Assembly (NCBI RefSeq): GCF_035917675.1
Contig: NZ_CP109104.1
Coordinates: forward strand, 7,812,001-7,876,000
Source of the DNA: Streptomyces sp. NBC_01775
GTDB lineage: Bacteria; Actinomycetota; Actinomycetes; Streptomycetales; Streptomycetaceae
DNA length: 64,000 bases
Direction of reading: 5' to 3'
Under the pieces are notes generated by a model. It was not told where the DNA came from. It worked only from the letters and a program-made list of their open reading frames with translations, and ran no database searches. Position 1 is the stretch's first letter; each line of letters opens with the position of its first letter. Below, in pieces: positions 8,597-17,856 of this stretch. Position numbers and translations under genes: made by a program.

Positions 8597-11500
8597 ATGG
8601 TCGACGGACAGCAGGCGGCAGCGGCGCCCGGTGCGGGGGCCACGCCCCAGGCGGGAGCCGAGCCCGTGGCGGTGATCGGCATCGGCTGCCGCTTCCCGGG
8701 CGAGGCCGACACCCCCGAGGCGTTCTGGCAGCTCCTCCTCGACAACCGCAACACCGCGGGCGAGGTGCCCCCCGAACGCTGGCGCCCCTACGAGGAACTG
8801 GGCCCCGAATACAGCACGGTGCTGCGCCGCGCGCTGCGCAAGGGCAGCTTCCTGGAGGGCATCGACCAGTTCGACGCCGAGTTCTTCGGGATCTCGCCCC
8901 GCGAGGCGGAACTGATGGACCCGCAGCAGCGGATCCTCGTCGAGGTGGTCTGGGAGGCCCTCGAACACGCCGGGATCCCGCCCCGCGCCCTGGCCGGTAC
9001 CGACGCCGGGGTCTTCGTGGGCGCCTGCACCGACGACTACCGGCGCTTCCTGCTGGAAGACCTGACGCACATGGACGCCTGGAGCGGCATCGGCGCCGCC
9101 CGCTGCGCCACGGCCAACCGCGTCTCCCATCTGCTCGACCTGCGCGGCCCCAGCCTCGCGGTGGACACCGCCTGTTCCGCCTCGCTGGTCGCTCTCCACC
9201 TGGCCTGCCAGAGCCTCCGGCTCGGGGAGAGCAGCATCGCGCTGGTCGGCGGGGTCAACCTCGTCATCTCGCCCGGCGAGACGCTGACCCTGGACCTGGC
9301 CGGGGCCCTCGCCCCCGACGGGCGCTCCAAGGCGTTCGACGCCTCCGGCGACGGCTACGGCAGGGGAGAGGGCTGTGGCGTCCTCGTCCTCAAGCCGCTG
9401 GAGCGGGCCCGCGCTGACGGCGACCGCGTCCTGGCCGTCGTCCGGGGCAGCGCCGTCAACCAGGACGGCTACACCAACGGCATCATGGCCCCCTGCGGCA
9501 CCGCGCAGGAGTACGTGATGGCCCGGGCCTGCGACCAGGCCGGCCTGGCGCCCGGCACCGTCGACTACGTGGAGGCGCACGGCACCGGCACCCAACTCGG
9601 CGACCCCATGGAAGCCTCCGCCATCGGCGCCGTCTACGGCACCGGCCGGCCCGGCGAGGCGCCCTGCCTCATCGGCTCCGTCAAGGCGAACATCGGGCAC
9701 CTGGAGGGCGCCGCCGGAGTCGCCGGACTCATCAAGGCCACCCTCGCACTCGCCCACGGCCACATCCCCGGCAACCCGCTGGTCACCGGCCTCAACACGG
9801 AGATCCCCTGGGAGAGCACCGGGCTGCGCGTCGTCACCAGGGCCGAGCCCTGGCCCGAGCGGGACCACCCGCGCCGCGCGGGCGTCTCCGGCTTCGGCTA
9901 CGGCGGCACCATCGCCCACGTCGTCCTCGAAGAGCCGCCCGCCCCCGACCCTGTCCCGGCCGGGCAGCCGGACGCCGCGACCGCCGGGCGGACCCACGGC
10001 CTCTACCCGCTCTCGGCCGGCTCGGCGCCCGCGCTGCGCCGGCAGGCCGCCGCACTCGCCGACCGGCTGGAGCGCCCCGAGGCAACCGGCGGCGATGCCC
10101 CGGACGACGAAGCGGAACGGACGCTGCTGCGCTCGCTCGGCCACACCCTCGCCCACCGCCGCTCCCCGCTGGGCCACCGCGCCGCGCTGGCCGCCGAAGG
10201 GCGTCAGGAGCTGACCGCGGCCCTGCGCGCGCTGGCCGCCGACGAACAGGCCGACGGGCTGACCACCGGCGAGCCGCTCACCGAGCCCGGCAAGGGGCTT
10301 GTCTGGGTCTTCTCCGGGCACGGCTCCCAGTGGGAGGGCATGGGCCGCGAACTGCTCGCCACCGAGCCGCCGTTCGCCGAGGTCATCGACACGCTGGAGC
10401 CGATCTTCCGTCAGGAGATCGGCTTCTCGCCCCGCCAGGCCCTGACCGAGGGCGACTTCGGCACCGTCGACCGGATCCAGTGCATGATCTTCGCCACCCA
10501 GGTCGGCCTCGCCGCCGTGTGGCGCTCCTACGGTGTCCAGCCGGACGCGGTGATCGGGCACTCCGTCGGAGAGATCGCCGCCGCCGTGACCAGCGGCGCG
10601 CTCAGCCTCCAGGACGGCGGGCGGCTCATCTGCCGCCGCTCGCTGCTGCTGCGGCGGGTCGCCGGCAAGGGCGCCATGGCGATGGCCGGGCTCACCTTCG
10701 AGGAGGCCGCACGCCGGCTGGACGGGAACAGCCGGGTCGGGCCCGCCATCGCCTCCTCCCCGGTCTCCACGGTGATCGCGGGCGACCCCGACGCCGTCGC
10801 CGACGTCGTCTCCGCCTGGCAGGCCGAGGGCGTCGTCGTCCGCAAGGTCGCCTCCGACGTGGCCTTCCACAGCGCCCACATGGACCCGCTGCTGGACGAA
10901 CTGGCCGCCGCCGCGACCGGCCTGGACACCGGCAGCGCCCAACTGCCCGCCTACACCACCGCGCTCGCCGACCCCCGCAGCCACCCCGTGCTCGACGGGG
11001 CCTACTGGGCGGCGAACCTGCGCAGTCCCGTACGCTTGGCCGCCGCGGTCACCGCCGCCGCCGAGGACGGCTACCGCGCCTTCCTGGAGATCTCCCCGCA
11101 CCCGGTGGTGACCCACTCGGTCAGCGAGACGCTCTCCGAGCGCGGGATCGAGGACGCCTTCGTCGGCGGCACCCTGCGCCGCAACAGGCCCGAACGACAG
11201 GCGTTGCTGACGGCGATCGGCGCGGCGCACTGCCACGGCCGCACCGTCGACTGGTCCCGCCTCCAGCCCTCCGGCGGCCTCCTGGACGTGCCCACCATGG
11301 CCTGGCAGCACCGCAGCCACTGGCGCGACCCGCGCTACGGCGCCTCGGGTGCCGCCTTCCAGCACGACCCCGACACCCGCACCCTCCTGGGCGCGGCGAC
11401 GACCGTCGCGGGCAGCGGGATCCAGCTGTGGCGCACCACCCTGGACGACGACAACCGGCCCTACCCGGGCAGCCACACCATCAACGGCGTCGAGATCGTC

Positions 11501-13981
11501 CCGGCAGCCGTCATGGTCGAGTCGTTCTTCCGCACCGTCAGCGACGACCCGGCCACCGCACCGGTCCTCACCGCTTTGACGATGCGTCAGCCCTTGATGA
11601 CGGGCGCGCGCCGCGAGGTGCAGATCCTGCGCGAGGGGACGGCACTGCGGCTCGCCTCGCGCGCCTGCCCCGAGGACGAGGCACCCGGCACGGTGTGGCT
11701 CACCCACGCCGAGGCGGAGCTGGCACCGGAGGCGAGTACGGCCCCGGCGCCCCTCACGGAGGTCACCGAGGCCCCTGAGCGCCTTGAGTCCGCCGCCGAA
11801 GCCGCGAGCCTTCCGCTCGTGGACAACGGCCTGGTCCACCAGCGGCTCAGCGCCGTCGGCGTGCCCTCCACCGGGTTCACCTGGACCGTCGAGGAACTGC
11901 GGCGCGGCGAGGGGCGGTTGAGGGGGCGCGTGCGCTGTGCCCGGGACGAGGGCGCCACGCCCGGCTGGGCCCCGGTCCTGGACGCCGTGATGACGCTGGC
12001 GCCCGTCACGTATCCGGGAGACCCGGTGCTGCGCATGGTCGTCGAGGCGGGCGAGATATCCACCCTCGGGGCCCCTCCCGAGACGGTGGTCGTCGAGATC
12101 GCCGTCCGGGCCGGGAGCGAGGACGCCGTGGACGTACTCGTCCGCGACACCTCGGGCGCTCCTGTCGCGCATGTGAAGGGCCTCGTCTACGCCGTCATCG
12201 GGCAGGAGGAGTCCGCCGTCGCCGACCCGGCCCGGCTCGTGCACACCCTCGCCTGGCGACCCGTCGCCGAACAGCCCCAGCCCGCCGAGCCCGTCCGCGA
12301 CCTCGTCCTCGCCGGGGCGCACGAGGCACGGCCCGCCCTCGCCGACGCCCTGCGCAAGCGCTGGAGCGCGGCCGGACGCGGCTGTGTGACGGCCGCTTCC
12401 GGTGCCGACGGCATCCCGTCGGAATCGCTGGCGGCCGGGGCGGATGTGCTGCTGATCGCCGAACCGGGGCCCGGCGGCGCCCCCGACGAGGCCGCACTGG
12501 GCGCCGCCGAGACCCTGCTGGCCACGGCCCGCCGGCTGAGCCGGGAGCCCGGTGCCGCCTCGCCCCGGCTGTGGCTGCTGACCTCGGGCCTGCTGGACGG
12601 AAGCGACGAGGCGAGCCTCGTCCACTCCGCGTCGGCCGGACTGGGCCGCGCCCTGGCGGCCGAGTACCCGGACGTGTGGGGCGGCGTCATCGACGCGGCC
12701 GACGGCTCGTCCGCCACCGCCGCCACATCCGAGGCCACGCCTGACGCCACCGCTGAGGCCACCGCCGCGACGGTGGCCGCGCTCCTCGTCTCCGGAGCCC
12801 CCGACAGCGTGACGGTGCTGGGCGAGGGCCAGGCCCTGACCGCCCGGCTCACGTGCGCCGAGGGGGAGTTGGGGGACAGCGCCCTGGAGTGCCGCGCCGA
12901 CGGCACCTACCTGGTGACCGGGGGGCTCACCCCCGAGGGGCTGGAGGCGGCGCGGCGGCTGGCGGAACGGGGCGCTCGCAGGCTGGTGCTGGCCGGCCCG
13001 GAGCACCTGCCGCCCCGTCCGGCCTGGGAGAAGGCCGCCGACGCGGCAACGCGCCTGCGGATCGGCGCCGTCCGGGAGCTGGAAGCCTCGGGGGTCACGG
13101 TGCGCGCATTGCCGCTGAACGCCGGAGCTGACGGCCCCGAGGAGGTCGGACGGCGCCTCGACGCGCTCGAACTGCCCCCGGTGCGCGGCGTGGTGCACAC
13201 CTTGCCGTCCGTGGCGGACATGGCTCCCGCCCTCGCGGGGGCCTGGCTGGTGCACCGGCTCTTCCCGCCCGGCTCGCTGGACTTCCTGCTGCTGTCCTCC
13301 TCGTGCGGCCCGCTGCTCGGGCTGCCCGGAGAGCCCGGCGAGGGAGCGGCGGCCGGCTTCCTGGAGGCGCTGGCCGCACACCGCGCGGCGCTGGACACGC
13401 GTGATGTGACCCTCTGCCTCAGCCGGTTGCGCCCCCGGGCCACCGAAGAGGCGCTCCGGGAGCGGGGTGTGGGGGCGGTACCGGCCGCGGAGGTGTGGGA
13501 GGTGTGGGACGCCGCGCGGCGCCTCGGCCCCGGCGCTTACACGGCCGTGCGCACGTTCCCGCCGAGGTCCGAGGACGGCCGTGCGCTGCCGCCCGTACTG
13601 GCGGACCTCACCTTCGAGGAGGAGGCGCAGCACGTGGAGGGGGACGCGGCCCCCGTGTGGTCCGAGCTGTCTCCCGAACAGCTGGCCGCGTGCCTGACCG
13701 AGGAGGTGGGAGCGCAGATCGCGCTGGAGATGAAGCTCCCGCCGGACGACCTCGACCCGCGCAGGTCACTGGTGGAGCAGGGGCTGGACTCCGTGCTGAC
13801 GATCATGGTCAGGCGGCGGCTGGAGAAGCGGTTCGGGCACAAGCTGCCCGCGACCCTGCTGTGGCAGAAGCCGACCGTGCAGGCGATCGCGGGACACCTG
13901 GCCGACCTGCTCACCGAGCCGGAGGAGGCCCCGGAGACCGGGGGAGCGAGCACCGAAGCGGCTGTGGCCGCAGGGTTGTGA
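8597..13981 (+). CDS. iterative type I PKS, 6-MSAS type with dead KR
   Basis: Single-module PKS of about 1794 residues. KS: DTACSAS near residue 192, with VEAHGTGT and NIGHLEGAAG. AT: GHSVGE near 655 and VAFHSAH, the malonyl-type signature. DH/thioester-hydrolase-like domain: HTINGVEIVP near 959. KR-like region from about 1435. ACP: GLDSVL near 1729. The KR fingerprint is TGGLTPEG instead of TGGxGxxG, and the catalytic Tyr and Asn of the usual YxxxN segment are Glu and Ala (PGEPGEGAAAGF); only the serine (SSSCG) remains. It should therefore behave like an orsellinate synthase. The ATG at 8597 has AAAGGA nine bases upstream; 8588 is the alternative. Confidence 0.95.
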   Translation: MVDGQQAAAAPGAGATPQAGAEPVAVIGIGCRFPGEADTPEAFWQLLLDNRNTAGEVPPERWRPYEELGPEYSTVLRRALRKGSFLEGIDQFDAEFFGISPREAELMDPQQRILVEVVWEALEHAGIPPRALAGTDAGVFVGACTDDYRRFLLEDLTHMDAWSGIGAARCATANRVSHLLDLRGPSLAVDTACSASLVALHLACQSLRLGESSIALVGGVNLVISPGETLTLDLAGALAPDGRSKAFDASGDGYGRGEGCGVLVLKPLERARADGDRVLAVVRGSAVNQDGYTNGIMAPCGTAQEYVMARACDQAGLAPGTVDYVEAHGTGTQLGDPMEASAIGAVYGTGRPGEAPCLIGSVKANIGHLEGAAGVAGLIKATLALAHGHIPGNPLVTGLNTEIPWESTGLRVVTRAEPWPERDHPRRAGVSGFGYGGTIAHVVLEEPPAPDPVPAGQPDAATAGRTHGLYPLSAGSAPALRRQAAALADRLERPEATGGDAPDDEAERTLLRSLGHTLAHRRSPLGHRAALAAEGRQELTAALRALAADEQADGLTTGEPLTEPGKGLVWVFSGHGSQWEGMGRELLATEPPFAEVIDTLEPIFRQEIGFSPRQALTEGDFGTVDRIQCMIFATQVGLAAVWRSYGVQPDAVIGHSVGEIAAAVTSGALSLQDGGRLICRRSLLLRRVAGKGAMAMAGLTFEEAARRLDGNSRVGPAIASSPVSTVIAGDPDAVADVVSAWQAEGVVVRKVASDVAFHSAHMDPLLDELAAAATGLDTGSAQLPAYTTALADPRSHPVLDGAYWAANLRSPVRLAAAVTAAAEDGYRAFLEISPHPVVTHSVSETLSERGIEDAFVGGTLRRNRPERQALLTAIGAAHCHGRTVDWSRLQPSGGLLDVPTMAWQHRSHWRDPRYGASGAAFQHDPDTRTLLGAATTVAGSGIQLWRTTLDDDNRPYPGSHTINGVEIVPAAVMVESFFRTVSDDPATAPVLTALTMRQPLMTGARREVQILREGTALRLASRACPEDEAPGTVWLTHAEAELAPEASTAPAPLTEVTEAPERLESAAEAASLPLVDNGLVHQRLSAVGVPSTGFTWTVEELRRGEGRLRGRVRCARDEGATPGWAPVLDAVMTLAPVTYPGDPVLRMVVEAGEISTLGAPPETVVVEIAVRAGSEDAVDVLVRDTSGAPVAHVKGLVYAVIGQEESAVADPARLVHTLAWRPVAEQPQPAEPVRDLVLAGAHEARPALADALRKRWSAAGRGCVTAASGADGIPSESLAAGADVLLIAEPGPGGAPDEAALGAAETLLATARRLSREPGAASPRLWLLTSGLLDGSDEASLVHSASAGLGRALAAEYPDVWGGVIDAADGSSATAATSEATPDATAEATAATVAALLVSGAPDSVTVLGEGQALTARLTCAEGELGDSALECRADGTYLVTGGLTPEGLEAARRLAERGARRLVLAGPEHLPPRPAWEKAADAATRLRIGAVRELEASGVTVRALPLNAGADGPEEVGRRLDALELPPVRGVVHTLPSVADMAPALAGAWLVHRLFPPGSLDFLLLSSSCGPLLGLPGEPGEGAAAGFLEALAAHRAALDTRDVTLCLSRLRPRATEEALRERGVGAVPAAEVWEVWDAARRLGPGAYTAVRTFPPRSEDGRALPPVLADLTFEEEAQHVEGDAAPVWSELSPEQLAACLTEEVGAQIALEMKLPPDDLDPRRSLVEQGLDSVLTIMVRRRLEKRFGHKLPATLLWQKPTVQAIAGHLADLLTEPEEAPETGGASTEAAVAAGL

Positions 13982-14030
13982 GCAGGGACATTCAGAACAA
14001 AGGGGCGTGGACTCTTCCCAACGGGTGAGG

Positions 14031-14156
14031 GTGCAGTATATGTTTACTGCGCACGCTGTCGGAAGCTGCCCGAGCTGGACGGCGCCGCATACACGGCGCC
14101 GTCCGAAGCCCCGCTCCCATCCCCCGTGGGGAGCGGGGCTTTCCGCTTCGCGGAAA
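14031..14156 (+). terminator. triple-hairpin terminator after the PKS
   Basis: Downstream of the PKS stop lie a weak repeat (GTGCAGTA / TACTGCGCAC, 14031-14053) and three strong hairpins. They are a 10-bp stem GACGGCGCCG at 14078-14087 with its complement at 14094-14103, an 11-bp stem GCCCCGCTCCC at 14108-14118 with its complement at 14129-14139, and a 7-bp stem TTTCCGC at 14140-14146 with its complement at 14150-14156. They probably end transcription of the long PKS operon and insulate the following small gene. Confidence 0.75.
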
Positions 14157-14194
14157 CGCGACTCGGCGAACCGACCGTGTGAAGGAGACTCGAA

Positions 14195-14431
14195 GTGGCC
14201 CGCTCCGGAAGGCCGTTCGGCCGCCGCTGGATCAACGGCCTGTGGGACGCGCTCGTGCTGTTCGGCGGCACCTGGGTGCATGTGGGCCCGCACCAGCCGC
14301 CCCGCGGCGCCCCGGATTCCCCGCACTCGCCCAGCCGCGCTCCCGGAGTGCCGCACCCCGAACGGCTGTGCCCCGAAGTCCCGTTGACCCCCACCGAGCG
14401 CGCCCTCGACGCCCAGTTGCGCGACCTGTGA
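14195..14431 (+). CDS. small conserved protein, DUF6059-like
   Basis: Protein of 78 residues starting at a GTG with AAGGAG eight bases upstream. It has a short hydrophobic tryptophan-containing stretch (WINGLWDALVLFGGTWV) followed by a proline-rich linker and a C-terminal PERLCPEVPLTPTERALDAQL motif. The layout resembles small streptomycete proteins of the DUF6059 type, recalled rather than verified. Function unknown. It stands alone after the terminator cluster of the PKS gene, so it may or may not belong to the biosynthetic cluster. Confidence 0.6.
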   Translation: MARSGRPFGRRWINGLWDALVLFGGTWVHVGPHQPPRGAPDSPHSPSRAPGVPHPERLCPEVPLTPTERALDAQLRDL

Positions 14432-14530
14432 CGCACGGTCTGCGAGGCACGCGGTCTGTGAGGCACGAGGAGGCACGCGACGCGGGCAGGTGCCAGGTGG
14501 GGGGCCTCGCTCGGCCCGGCGTACAGCTCC

Positions 14531-15412
14531 TCACTGCGAGGCGCGTGCCCGCTCCGAGGTGCGTACTCGCTCCCAGGCCCGCGACACCGCCGCGTAGTCG
14601 GTCACCACGATGCCCTCCTCGTCCAGCAGTTCACGGGCCCGGGGTGAGGTCACATGGGCGAGGTCCGTGCTGCGGACGTGCCAGCCGTCCGGGTCGAGGG
14701 AGCGGGCCTCGGGGGTGTCCAGTCCGGGGTGCACGGCCCACTCGCTCAGGCCCGGAGGCAGCGTGCGCAGCAGCTCTTCGCACCGGGCCTCTTTCGTTGC
14801 CGGGTCGAGCGTGAAGCTGTCCACGAAGTCGTGCTCGACCGAGGTCAGTCCTCGGCGGCCCAGCCTCTCGTGGGAGGACGGCAGCCAGGCCCGCACGGCC
14901 AGTCCGTGCTCGTCGGCCAGGGCGAGGGTCAGGTCGAAGATGTCGGGCCGGCCGCCGTCGGCCAGGCAGTGCCAGTCGAGGTGGGTGGGTGTCAGCCCGG
15001 CGGCGGCCACCGCGTCGAGCTGCGCGCGGAACTCGGTCTCGGCCTCTTCCGGCCGAGCCTGTGCGAGCAGCTCGGGCAGCCGGTCGGGGGTGAAGAGCGC
15101 GCCCCGGCCGTCCAGGAGTGAGGGCACCCGCTCCCGGGCGGTCAGCGGGCCCCACGGCCGCGCCGGGGTGTCGCACAGGAGAGTCAGATGGATGCCGAAC
15201 GGGAGGTGCGGCCGGGCGCGCAGCATCGCCATGGCCTCCTCGGCGGCAGGGCACGGCGGCATCAGCCCGCAGGAGCTGACGATGCCGTCTTCGAAGGCCC
15301 GTACGACCGCTTCGTTGACCTCCTCGTACATCCCGAAGTCGTCGGCGCTGACGATGAGCGTCCGTGCCTCGCGGGGGAGCCCGAGCGCCTCGTTCGCACT
15401 GTCCATCGGCAC
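14531..15412 (-). CDS. YdjC/ChbG-family carbohydrate deacetylase
   Basis: Protein of 293 residues of the YdjC/ChbG/HpnK family, metal-dependent deacetylases that remove N-acetyl groups from sugars such as diacetylchitobiose. Metal-binding motifs are visible: SADDFGM (aspartate pair) near residue 25, GIHLTL near 73 and THLDWHC near 143. Length is normal for the family. Two starts are possible, GTG at 15412 and ATG at 15406; neither has a clear ribosome site, so translation may be leaderless. The gene is monocistronic and convergent with the DUF6059-like gene. The substrate is unknown. Confidence 0.85.
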   Translation of the reverse strand: MPMDSANEALGLPREARTLIVSADDFGMYEEVNEAVVRAFEDGIVSSCGLMPPCPAAEEAMAMLRARPHLPFGIHLTLLCDTPARPWGPLTARERVPSLLDGRGALFTPDRLPELLAQARPEEAETEFRAQLDAVAAAGLTPTHLDWHCLADGGRPDIFDLTLALADEHGLAVRAWLPSSHERLGRRGLTSVEHDFVDSFTLDPATKEARCEELLRTLPPGLSEWAVHPGLDTPEARSLDPDGWHVRSTDLAHVTSPRARELLDEEGIVVTDYAAVSRAWERVRTSERARASQ

Positions 15413-15594
15413 AGTGTGCCGGGAGGTGCGCGGCCCGTCACCGCCTTTTCGCGCCGCCGCCCGCCCCGCCCGTCACCCCGGGGGGAGCGGGCAGCGGCCG
15501 TCGCTCGTCACCTCGTCCGTTATGCCAGGATTCCCCAGAAATGTACCCTGAGTAGGGCGTGGACAACGGCTCGGTGCGGCGGGAAGGCGGACGG

Positions 15595-16359
15595 ATGGCT
15601 TCGGTCGGTGGAGTGCCCTGCTGGGTGAGTTTGATGACTCCCGATCCACGGGCCGCCGAGGACTTCTACGGACCCGTGCTGAGCTGGAGCTTCGAGCCGT
15701 CGTCCGACGGGCCCGACTCCCGGGTCGCCACGGTCGACGGGCAGCCGGTCGCGGGCGTGAGCGAGCTGTCGGCCGGTGCCGACCAGGGGTCCGAGCGCTG
15801 GACCGTGTACTTCCATGTGCGGGACGCCGACCTCGTGGCCGAGCGCATCGCCGAGCGCGGCGCGACCGTCGCGGTCGGCCCGCTGCGCACCGGCGGCGGG
15901 CGCGCCGTCATCGCCGCCGACCAGGCGGGCGCACCGTTCGGGCTGTGGCAGGGCGAACGTCCCGCCTCCTGGGCGGTCGGCTCGGGCAGGGCCCCCGCCT
16001 GGCTCCAGCTGCACACCCGGGACGCCTTCGCCGCCGCGGTCTTCTACGGCGAGATCTTCGACTGGATGGGCGATCCCCGCCACGGGGTCACCTACGAGGA
16101 GGAGTACGAGGAGATCGTCATCCGGGTCGAGGGCCACCCTGTCGCGGGGGTGCGGGGCGGCTCGCTGGAAGCGCCGCCGGATCCCCGGATCCGGTCGCGA
16201 TGGGAGCCGTACTTCCGGGTACCCGATCTTGACGCGGCGGTGAGCGCCGCGGAACGGGAGGGCGGCGAGACCGTCTCGCCGCCCCGGGCAGCACCTCTGG
16301 GCCGGACAGCGACGCTCCGGGACCCCAAGGGCGCCTCCTTCTGTCTCCTCAGCACCTAA
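15595..16359 (+). CDS. two-domain VOC (glyoxalase-fold) protein
   Basis: Protein of 254 residues made of two VOC half-barrels, residues about 1-120 and 130-254. Each starts with a WVSLxxxDPRAAEDFYG-like or LQLHTRDAFAAAVFYG strand-helix pattern and ends with a DPxGAxFxLxxx-like strand. Members of this family are glyoxalase/bleomycin-resistance/dioxygenase relatives, mostly of unknown substrate. The ATG at 15595 matches the start of the paralogue at 31247-31963; an in-frame GTG/ATG 36 bp upstream is less likely. It precedes the DUF2795 gene by 13 bp, probably in one operon. Confidence 0.85.
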   Translation: MASVGGVPCWVSLMTPDPRAAEDFYGPVLSWSFEPSSDGPDSRVATVDGQPVAGVSELSAGADQGSERWTVYFHVRDADLVAERIAERGATVAVGPLRTGGGRAVIAADQAGAPFGLWQGERPASWAVGSGRAPAWLQLHTRDAFAAAVFYGEIFDWMGDPRHGVTYEEEYEEIVIRVEGHPVAGVRGGSLEAPPDPRIRSRWEPYFRVPDLDAAVSAAEREGGETVSPPRAAPLGRTATLRDPKGASFCLLST

Positions 16360-16372
16360 TAAGGAGAGCGAC

Positions 16373-16768
16373 ATGCAGGAGAACGACAAGAACGGCCCGA
16401 TCCAGGACGACGAGGCCAAGAAGCGGCTTCAGGGCGATCTTCGTTCGAACCGCATGGAGGGACGCGAGATGGAGCCCTCCGGCGAGGATCAGCCCGAGCC
16501 CACCCGTGACCCCCAGGCCCTGCGCACGGGCGGCACCCCCGCCGGGATGACGCCCCGCGACGTGGAGCTGCGCTCCGAGATCGCGACATATCTCGGCAGG
16601 CACCTGTACCCGACGGACCGCGAGGCGGTCCTGGACGCCCTGCGGTCCGAACATGCACCCGAACGTCTCCTCGACCTGGCCGCCGGCCTCCCGGCGGACG
16701 CCCACTACACCAACGTGCAGGAACTGGTCCAGGCCCTCGGGCTGCACACCGAGGCGGGCCGGGGCTGA
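16373..16768 (+). CDS. DUF2795 protein
   Basis: Acidic, hydrophilic protein of 131 residues. The N-terminal 60 residues are low-complexity and probably disordered. The C-terminal 65 residues (from MTPRDVELRSEIATYLGRHL) match the DUF2795 pattern with LYPTDREAVLDALR and a following LP.DAHYTNVQELVQALG segment. The family is common in actinomycetes and of unknown function. AAGGAG lies seven bases before the ATG. It follows the VOC gene closely and is convergent with the SDR gene at 16809. Confidence 0.8.
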   Translation: MQENDKNGPIQDDEAKKRLQGDLRSNRMEGREMEPSGEDQPEPTRDPQALRTGGTPAGMTPRDVELRSEIATYLGRHLYPTDREAVLDALRSEHAPERLLDLAAGLPADAHYTNVQELVQALGLHTEAGRG

Positions 16769-16808
16769 CCGGGTGGGCTGCTCCTTCATGGAGCGGGCGG
16801 CGGGCCGG

Positions 16809-17603
16809 TCAGGGCAGGATCGAGTCCACATAGCCGCCGTCGACGCGCAGCGCGCCGCCCGTGGTGGCCGAGGCGAGTGGTGAGCTGAGGTAGACGACCA
16901 TGTTGGCGATCTCCTCGGGCTCGATCAGCCGCTGGATGAGCGACTGCGGGCGGTGCTCCCGCATGAAGGCGCGCTGCGCCTCCTCCCACGGCAGCGCGCT
17001 GTCGACCAGTTCGTGGACGAAGTCCTCGACGCCGCCGGTGTGCGTGGGCCCCGCGATCACGGAGTTGACGGTCACTCCGGTGCCCGCCGCCTCCTTGGCG
17101 AAGCCGCGCGAGATCCCCAGCAGGGCGGTCTTGGACATGCCGTAGTGGATCATCTCGGCCGGGATGACGACGGCGGAGTCGCTGGCGATGTTCAGGATCC
17201 GGCCCCAGGCGTTGCCCTTCATGCCCGGCAGATAGGCCCGCGTCATCCGGACGGCGGTCAGCACATTGACCTCGAAGTAGCGGCGCCACTCCGCGTCCTC
17301 GATGTCCAGCGCCGGCCTGGCGCCGAAGACGCCCAGGTTGTTGACGAGGATGTCGGTGCCCGGCACGGCCTCCAGTACGGCAGCACAGCCCTCGTCCGTG
17401 GAGATGTCGCCCGGCGCCGCGAGGAAGACGGCGCCCTCGCACTCGGCGCCGAGCCGCTCCACCGCCTCACCCACGGACCGCTCACTGCGGCCGTTGACCG
17501 CGACCCGGGCCCCGGAGCGGGCCAGCCCCGTCGCGATGGCGGCCCCGATGCCCTGGGTCGACCCTGTGACCAGGGCCGTTTTTCCGGTGAGGTCGATGAG
17601 CAA
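16809..17603 (-). CDS. SDR-family oxidoreductase
   Basis: Classical short-chain dehydrogenase of 264 residues. Visible motifs are TGSTQGIG (cofactor glycines, residues 13-20), NNLG in place of NNAG, a serine in NIASDSA, and the active-site YGMSK. The C-terminal GGALRVDGGYVDSILP is typical. A TTG at 17603, preceded by GAAGGGAAG, is the best start because the Rossmann strand begins six residues later; longer frames add arginine-rich sequence. It stands alone and reads toward the DUF2795 gene. Substrate unknown. Confidence 0.82.
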   Translation of the reverse strand: MLIDLTGKTALVTGSTQGIGAAIATGLARSGARVAVNGRSERSVGEAVERLGAECEGAVFLAAPGDISTDEGCAAVLEAVPGTDILVNNLGVFGARPALDIEDAEWRRYFEVNVLTAVRMTRAYLPGMKGNAWGRILNIASDSAVVIPAEMIHYGMSKTALLGISRGFAKEAAGTGVTVNSVIAGPTHTGGVEDFVHELVDSALPWEEAQRAFMREHRPQSLIQRLIEPEEIANMVVYLSSPLASATTGGALRVDGGYVDSILP

Positions 17604-17805
17604 TGGTCTTCCCTTCCGCTCGGTGTCGCCGTGTCGCCCCCGGTTTCCCGCCCGTATCGCCGTCCAGTATGGACGGGGGCCACCCATTCGACCGGCCCGC
17701 AACGCCGCCGCGCGGCCGGTGCGCACCGGTGCCGGGGTGCCGAGAGTCCCGACAACCTGTGAACCCTCAACGCCCGCACGCTGCCGGGAAGTTCGGCCGT
17801 ATCTC

Positions 17806-17856
17806 TTGACAGCATGTTCACATCAAAGAAGCATCCCTCACAAGAGAGCGCTCTCT
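17806..17856 (+). promoter_or_regulatory. promoter and LacI-type operator of the glucanase gene
   Basis: A consensus -35 box TTGACA is at 17806-17811, with a weak -10 candidate about 17 bp later. A perfect 14-bp palindrome, AGAGAGCGCTCTCT, lies at 17843-17856, some 49 bp before the GH55 start codon. Its core GAGCGCTC is the same as that of CebR-type operators (TGGGAGCGCTCCCA) used by LacI-family repressors of glucan-utilisation genes in Streptomyces. The position downstream of the promoter fits repression. Confidence 0.65.

Noticed and set aside
8525..13633. 1702-codon open frame on the minus strand opposite the PKS gene
   Set aside because: Composition is arginine/glycine/valine shadow sequence of high-GC codons, it has no domain, and the PKS on the other strand is unambiguous.
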